This document shows positions 59,298 through 64,000 of a stretch of 64,000 bases of DNA, one piece after another. Every line of letters starts with the position of its first letter. Position 1 is the first letter of the stretch. Source of the stretch: Thermoplasmata archaeon (GTDB lineage: Archaea; Thermoplasmatota; Thermoplasmata; Thermoplasmatales; GCA-001856825); the NCBI GenBank assembly GCA_021817415.1, contig JAKAUZ010000030.1, forward strand, positions 97,475 to 161,474, given 5' to 3'. The notes under the pieces were generated by a model, which saw only the letters and a program-made list of their open reading frames with translations, did not search any database and was not told the DNA's origin. The position numbers and the translations under genes were made by a program.

Positions 59298-61008
59298 AAC
59301 CACCTTCCTCGCCGGTAGGATCCTCCCGAAGTTCCCCTTCTTCCAGCAATAATACTTTATCGGCAAATGAGAGAGCAGATGCCCTCAGGCTTATCATGAT
59401 TATTATTGTGTTCCTCATGAACTCCCTCAGGTTTTTGAATATGTTTATTTCAGTATCAGGATCAACGCTAGATGTAGCATCGTCAAGAATGAGTATCAGG
59501 GGATTTCTCAGAACAGCTCTTGCGATCGCAATTCTCTGTCTCTGTCCCCCCGAGAGCGTTATGCCCCTCTCACCTATCATCGTATCGTATTTTAGTGGCA
59601 GAGACTCTATGAAATCAGATATGGATGCTATTCTGGTTGCGTCCTTTATGCTTGTATCTGGAGCGTCGAGTCCAAAGAGTATATTCTCCCTTATCGTACC
59701 TGAAAGGAGAATGATTTCCTGAGGAACGATAGATATTCTGCTCCTCAGGATGCTCAACGGAATATCCCTGGTGTTCCTACCTCCAAGCGATATGGTTCCT
59801 GAGTCAGCCTCATAATATCTAGTTATGAGATTTACCAGTGAGGACTTACCTGCACCTGTCTTCCCCGTAATTCCGACGAATTCTCCTGGTAGGGCCCTGA
59901 ACGTGACATCCTTCAATATCACATTGTTGCCTCTTGCGAATTTCACGTGATCGAAGGTCAGTATTCCAGGCTGAATTGTTTCTTGGGAATGTTCCACATC
60001 TTCCTCCCCTCCAGAGGCAGTTATTTCCTGAATCCTTCCTATGGCTGCTCTTGAATTCTCCGAGAACACTATCATTCTCCCCAGGAAGGAGACAGGGTCT
60101 GTGAGCATGGCAAATATGGTTACTGCCGCCACCAACCCACCAACACTTGCCTTGCTTATCAGGTCCAGGTAACCACCAATTCCAATAATCGCACTCGAGA
60201 CTGCGGCAACAGTGAGAGGCATGAGGTTGTTGATTATTACCCTGGTTTTCACCACTTCATAATTTTCGTCATAATACTGTTCTGTAATCGCGGCGTACTT
60301 ATCAATCTCTTTCTTCTCAGAGGCAAGCCCCCTAACAACCCTTTGACCGACAATGTTTTCCTGAAGTGTTTCCCCAAGCTTCCCATAGGTATCCCTGATC
60401 TTCTTCCAGACCGGTCTTTGCCTTCTTGACGAAACAATACCTAGGAAAATCAGGACAGGTACTGCCAGCGCCAGTAAGAGCGAGAAGAGCGGGGAAATCA
60501 TGAACAGCAGTATGAACGCTTCTATGATGAGGAATACAGTTGGGAAGAGACTAGTAAACATACTAAGATTGAAATTTCTTGTCGCCTCAATGTCCATTGA
60601 TCCTCTTGAAAGCAGATCGCCTGAAGTCTGTGTTTCGAAGAACAGGAACCTCTTCCTGACCAAATGAGATACGAAATCCTTTCTCAGATTATACGCGTAC
60701 GTCTGGCTGATGTATTGCCCACCGTAATTCAGTGAAAATGTCGCAGCTGCTGATATTGTATAAGCCAGCACTATCAGTAATGCAATGTGAGGAATAGATG
60801 AGTAGATTCCATATTCTACGGCTGTTACCGCCTCGCCGATGAATACAGGTACGAGCAGTAAAGAGAAGTTTGATATTATTCCGGCTACAATAACGATCGA
60901 AAAGGAGAGAGCACTGTTTTTCAGATATGGTCGCGCAAATAGCACTGGCTCAAGTATTTTCAATAAAGAACCTTTTTTCCTCCTTTCGCCAGAAGTTTCA
61001 ACTGCCAT
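59281..61008 (-). CDS. ABC exporter half-transporter, subunit 1 (degenerate catalytic Glu and H-loop)
   Basis: TM domain plus NBD: GKTGAGKSSLVN, LSGGQRQRIAIARAVL, LILILDDATSSVD, MISLRASAL. Confidence 0.88.
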   Translation of the reverse strand: MAVETSGERRKKGSLLKILEPVLFARPYLKNSALSFSIVIVAGIISNFSLLLVPVFIGEAVTAVEYGIYSSIPHIALLIVLAYTISAAATFSLNYGGQYISQTYAYNLRKDFVSHLVRKRFLFFETQTSGDLLSRGSMDIEATRNFNLSMFTSLFPTVFLIIEAFILLFMISPLFSLLLALAVPVLIFLGIVSSRRQRPVWKKIRDTYGKLGETLQENIVGQRVVRGLASEKKEIDKYAAITEQYYDENYEVVKTRVIINNLMPLTVAAVSSAIIGIGGYLDLISKASVGGLVAAVTIFAMLTDPVSFLGRMIVFSENSRAAIGRIQEITASGGEEDVEHSQETIQPGILTFDHVKFARGNNVILKDVTFRALPGEFVGITGKTGAGKSSLVNLITRYYEADSGTISLGGRNTRDIPLSILRSRISIVPQEIILLSGTIRENILFGLDAPDTSIKDATRIASISDFIESLPLKYDTMIGERGITLSGGQRQRIAIARAVLRNPLILILDDATSSVDPDTEINIFKNLREFMRNTIIIMISLRASALSFADKVLLLEEGELREDPTGEEGGYVNRI

Positions 61009-61272
61009 TATGAAGCCCTGCTCCCCTTTTTTGTAACTTTGTCTAATGCCCTAATCAATATTATCCTTTGCCTCATAATAGGAACGATGCGATACGCTAA
61101 ATTTTCCTTATCACTCTTTCCTTATCATTGATGCTTGGAGTCGTAGCATCCCAGTTTAATGGAATTTCTGATATTCATGGGGAAATATCCTGATATCTTC
61201 TAATAGACGCAATAAAGGAGGCGGTGCAGGTGTATTTTTTTCTAGATCCAATTTCTACGGGAACTGGATGGT

Positions 61273-61318
61273 ATGGACGCGGTCGGGATTTGCTTATTAT
61301 TTTAAGCGAATACTTTTG
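61273..61318 (+). repeat. Dispersed repeat copy D
   Basis: ATGGACGCGGTCGGGATTTGCTTATTATTTTAAGCGAATACTTTTG. Confidence 0.6.
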
Positions 61319-61363
61319 GAGGTATTCTCTAATAACTTCTTGGTCATTCGATTTAGTGTTTCA

Positions 61364-62110
61364 TCAAATAAGGGACAATAACTTTTTGATTAGTGCTTTG
61401 CTTTCCTTATGGGAAATACGGTCAAAAGTTGAATTGTCCTCTATAATTCCACTCTCCAGGAAGTCGCGCAAGAAATCAAATCCGGATATGATTGAAGACA
61501 ACCAATCAAATCTGGCAAACTGAAATGCATCACTCTGAAGTAACGCAATGATATCACCACAATCCTTGGTGAATTTGTCACTTAAGTGGTCCTTGTCCGG
61601 TGTAGTTTCAAGCGATAGGTCATAGTGTCTGTCCCATGCCGCTTTTAATTTTAGCAGGAGGAGCATTGAGATCTCTGGGACTAAGACTTGAAACTCAGAC
61701 TCAAAGGAATATGAAATATTCTTGGGAACAGTCCCGTATTCTATTTCCATCAAATTTAGCAATTTTCCCGTTCCGTGGAATTGATCTTTCCTTGGCAGAA
61801 AGTCAAGATAAATATCTCCGGAATCCAAACGCTTTAAGTATAGTGTGTTTCCTGCAGAATCTCTTTCTCTGATGTAATCCCGGGTCGAGTACAGGTGCCT
61901 CTTTAATGCGTCTTTGAAACGACTAGTTGCAATCAAATCGATATCGAGTGAATATTTCCAAGGATTAAACGAGTGGACTGCCCAGCCTCCTATGAGAATG
62001 ATGCCGCCTTGCCTGTAATTTCTGTTAGCAATGCTCCAGTCGAAAATGTACCTGAGCTCTTCGAACGAGCCCCTGGCCAGAGTGGTCTCTCCACCTTCTT
62101 CATTTACCAA
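61364..62110 (-). CDS. AbiEii-like nucleotidyltransferase (candidate toxin)
   Basis: IILIGGWAVHSFNPWKYSLDIDLIATSRFKDALKRHL, nucleotidyltransferase GG...D.D pattern; overlaps the upstream HTH gene. Confidence 0.72.
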   Translation of the reverse strand: MVNEEGGETTLARGSFEELRYIFDWSIANRNYRQGGIILIGGWAVHSFNPWKYSLDIDLIATSRFKDALKRHLYSTRDYIRERDSAGNTLYLKRLDSGDIYLDFLPRKDQFHGTGKLLNLMEIEYGTVPKNISYSFESEFQVLVPEISMLLLLKLKAAWDRHYDLSLETTPDKDHLSDKFTKDCGDIIALLQSDAFQFARFDWLSSIISGFDFLRDFLESGIIEDNSTFDRISHKESKALIKKLLSLI

Positions 62111-63152
62111 GCTTATTCACCAGATCTCTTGCAGCAATCCGTCCATCCATTCCTAATCCTGCAAGATCCAATATGTTCTGGCACACGTCAACAATCCGAA
62201 CGCCTTTAAACATGGTGGAAGATTTCATGATATCTCTATCCGGTAAATACACCTTCAAGCGACATCCGCCAGCCTTCCCCTCGGAAAAGGATCTAATGGC
62301 CCCTCTGTCGGATGGATTTAGGAGGTAGATATATGCAGTATCTTCCCTCATTATTGATGAACCATGTGAAACGGCAGATGAATGGGCAGTGAAAGCATAA
62401 TCAATTCCAAGCCTGTTGAGATTGAGCGCGACTTCATTTATACACTGGGTTGCTGTACTGAAATTAGTGTTTATAGTCTCCACGAGCAGACCCTCAAGAG
62501 CTCTTTCCCACGAAACCACATTGAAAAGCCTGTCCGTGTCTTTAATTCTTAAACCGTAATCCACAGTTATTATTCCAGAGTCTTCTAGTTTATGAATTAT
62601 GTTGTTTGTCCATCCATATGAGACACCGGTTTTTCTAGAAACAGAAAGGATACTGTATGGCTTGTCAGTCAATAAGGAACAGACAATTTTCCACGCCTTA
62701 TCTGAAGTGAGTCTTGACGGGTTTGTTTTTAAGTGGTGGGAGGGGGCATTAAGCTCAGAAGCAGTTGCCCTCGGTGATAAGTACTGATACAACTTTGGAG
62801 GAATAAGCAAAGTCTCTACACCAAGCTTGGTGGCAAGTCCTTGAGTGCTGTACTTCAGTGTTTTTCCAGCACAAACCAATCTAATCTCCTTCTTGCCCAA
62901 CAATTGTTTATTTATTAAGTGCGAAATGGCATATATTCTATATATTGTGTCTTCATTTATTCTAGGCTTGATTTCAACGAAAGTCAGTATGTCTCTGGAC
63001 TCAATTGCTAAATCTATCAGTAATTCCCTTTCCCCAAGAGATATTGGGTAAGAGTGAATTATTTTTGCACCCTGTGAAATCCGGAGTTTCTCAAGTATAA
63101 ACTGATAAACTGGCTTTAGATCCTCATTCGTGTATCTGTATTTAGTGATACT
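62100..63152 (-). CDS. AbiEi-like winged-helix protein with N-terminal PD-(D/E)XK-like domain; 5' end unresolved
   Basis: ORF track begins at TTG 62903, but the same frame is open 83 further codons to a stop at 63153-63155 and reads ...LGERELLIDLAIESRDILTFVEIKPRINEDTIYRIYAISHLINKQ. No ATG/GTG/TTG in the extension. Confidence 0.6.
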   Translation of the reverse strand, partial: SITKYRYTNEDLKPVYQFILEKLRISQGAKIIHSYPISLGERELLIDLAIESRDILTFVEIKPRINEDTIYRIYAISHLINKQLLGKKEIRLVCAGKTLKYSTQGLATKLGVETLLIPPKLYQYLSPRATASELNAPSHHLKTNPSRLTSDKAWKIVCSLLTDKPYSILSVSRKTGVSYGWTNNIIHKLEDSGIITVDYGLRIKDTDRLFNVVSWERALEGLLVETINTNFSTATQCINEVALNLNRLGIDYAFTAHSSAVSHGSSIMREDTAYIYLLNPSDRGAIRSFSEGKAGGCRLKVYLPDRDIMKSSTMFKGVRIVDVCQNILDLAGLGMDGRIAARDLVNKLGK

Positions 63153-63214
63153 TTATTAATGTATCGCTGATAACTATCAGTAAACAGAGATATTTTAAAT
63201 ACATATCAGTGATA
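63144..63214. promoter_or_regulatory. Operator-like array of TATCASTGATA near-palindromes upstream of the AbiE-like genes
   Basis: TATCGCTGATA (63162-63172), TATCAGTGATA (63204-63214), half-sites AGTGATA (63144-63150) and TATCAGT (63175-63181); AT-rich TATTTAAAAT-like box between on the minus strand. Confidence 0.5.
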
Positions 63215-63236
63215 AAAATTCGAAGAATAAAAACTA

Positions 63237-63280
63237 GTGGACCGGTCAGGATTTGATTAAAACTTTAATGGAATACCGTG
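63237..63280 (+). repeat. Dispersed repeat copy E
   Basis: GTGGACCGGTCAGGATTTGATTAAAACTTTAATGGAATACCGTG. Confidence 0.6.
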
Positions 63281-63335
63281 GACAACAGATCGTCAACACG
63301 TTAAATATTAATGGAAAACAAGTTCTTCCATGCCG

Positions 63336-64000
63336 TCAGGTTCTGTCTGCCAGTATTAAATCCAGGTAAACGTCAGGCAAGAAGACGTGCACATTTCCGC
63401 GACGATGATCTACGGTAAGGGTGTGTGCGTCAGGACTGGTTTGTATTTTCTCCACGAACTGGAGAGTGTTTGTGTCAAAGACATCTATCACTCCAGGATT
63501 CCCCACCGCAACGTAAAGCCGATCCAAATTCCGGTTCAGCCAAATTACATCCGGTGGTCCTGACAGAGGCCCGAGAACTTCTATTGCATCTGTTCCCAAG
63601 TCAAGACCGATTAAGATGCCCTCATCACAGGCGCAATATAGTGTGCCGTTCTTCTTATTCTGTTCCAGCCCGTGTGGTCCCCTAGCCGGGATGCTAAACG
63701 TTCTGGAAACCCTAGAAAGATTATCGGCCCTAACAGAGACTATTGAAGGCGGATCAGCAACGTTCACGTAGAATGAGTCCGTATCTGCATTATAGAGTGC
63801 CCATCGAGTTCTTCCCGGAAGTTCGATCTTTCCCATCACTTTCCCGCTGCTGGTGTCGATGAAGGTCAGAGAGGGTGGGGCATTGCTCTTTTCTGTATTG
63901 CCAACACCTGCAACCATGAGGATGTTTCTTCCTTCATCAAATGCCATGCCGTTTGGCCTGACCCCAGTAGGGACGCGAAATTTCTCTGTGGCTTTTTTTC
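63336..64000 (-). CDS. YncE-like beta-propeller protein, 5' end beyond the window
   Basis: Repeats TLFFIDTSSGKVMGKIELPG-like, GVIDVFDTNTLQFVEKIQTSPDAHTLTVD; frame continues past 63947 to the window edge (...RVPTGVRPNGMAFDEGRN). Confidence 0.75.
   Translation of the reverse strand, partial: KKATEKFRVPTGVRPNGMAFDEGRNILMVAGVGNTEKSNAPPSLTFIDTSSGKVMGKIELPGRTRWALYNADTDSFYVNVADPPSIVSVRADNLSRVSRTFSIPARGPHGLEQNKKNGTLYCACDEGILIGLDLGTDAIEVLGPLSGPPDVIWLNRNLDRLYVAVGNPGVIDVFDTNTLQFVEKIQTSPDAHTLTVDHRRGNVHVFLPDVYLDLILADRT

Noticed and set aside
60405-60425. GACCGGTC within the ABC subunit 1 gene
   Set aside because: Lies in a well-conserved coding region with no flanking repeat similarity.
1-64000. CRISPR arrays, rRNA genes and intact IS transposases
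   Set aside because: Looked for regularly spaced repeats, conserved rRNA segments and transposase motifs; none seen.

Overview
Read as an archaeal chromosome segment, most likely Thermoplasmatales or another Thermoplasmata. The basis is gene content: a CydA/CydA-like oxidase pair without CydB, class II HMG-CoA reductase, Tsr3, ThpR, ArsA/Get3-type ATPases, GPH sugar transporters and a tightly packed gene layout. This taxonomy is inference; no rRNA is present. I support about 65 protein genes, 3 tRNAs (Ser-GCT, Asn-GTT and one CAT), and several small genes absent from the ORF track. No CRISPR array, intact transposase or rRNA was seen. Roughly 1-54 kb is mostly housekeeping, transport and carbohydrate metabolism. 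Roughly 54-63.5 kb looks accessory: a RelBE-type toxin-antitoxin pair, an AbiE-like pair, decayed ORFs and a family of similarly oriented ~40-nt repeats. The best leads are: (1) a 786-aa protein fusing two ECF/CbiO-type ABC ATPases to a phosphoribosyltransferase; (2) the repeat family that brackets the toxin-antitoxin modules; (3) an AbiEi-like regulator whose open frame continues 83 codons upstream into a PD-(D/E)XK-like domain with no ATG/GTG/TTG, behind an operator-like TATCASTGATA array; (4) a three-gene unit of PLP enzyme, DUF1611 and Cys-rich PP-loop ATPase; (5) a nitrilase homologue with Ser in place of the catalytic Cys; (6) a candidate amino-sugar catabolism locus; (7) a mer locus with a divergent HxlR-like regulator. 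All family calls are from motif recognition by eye; no database search was run.
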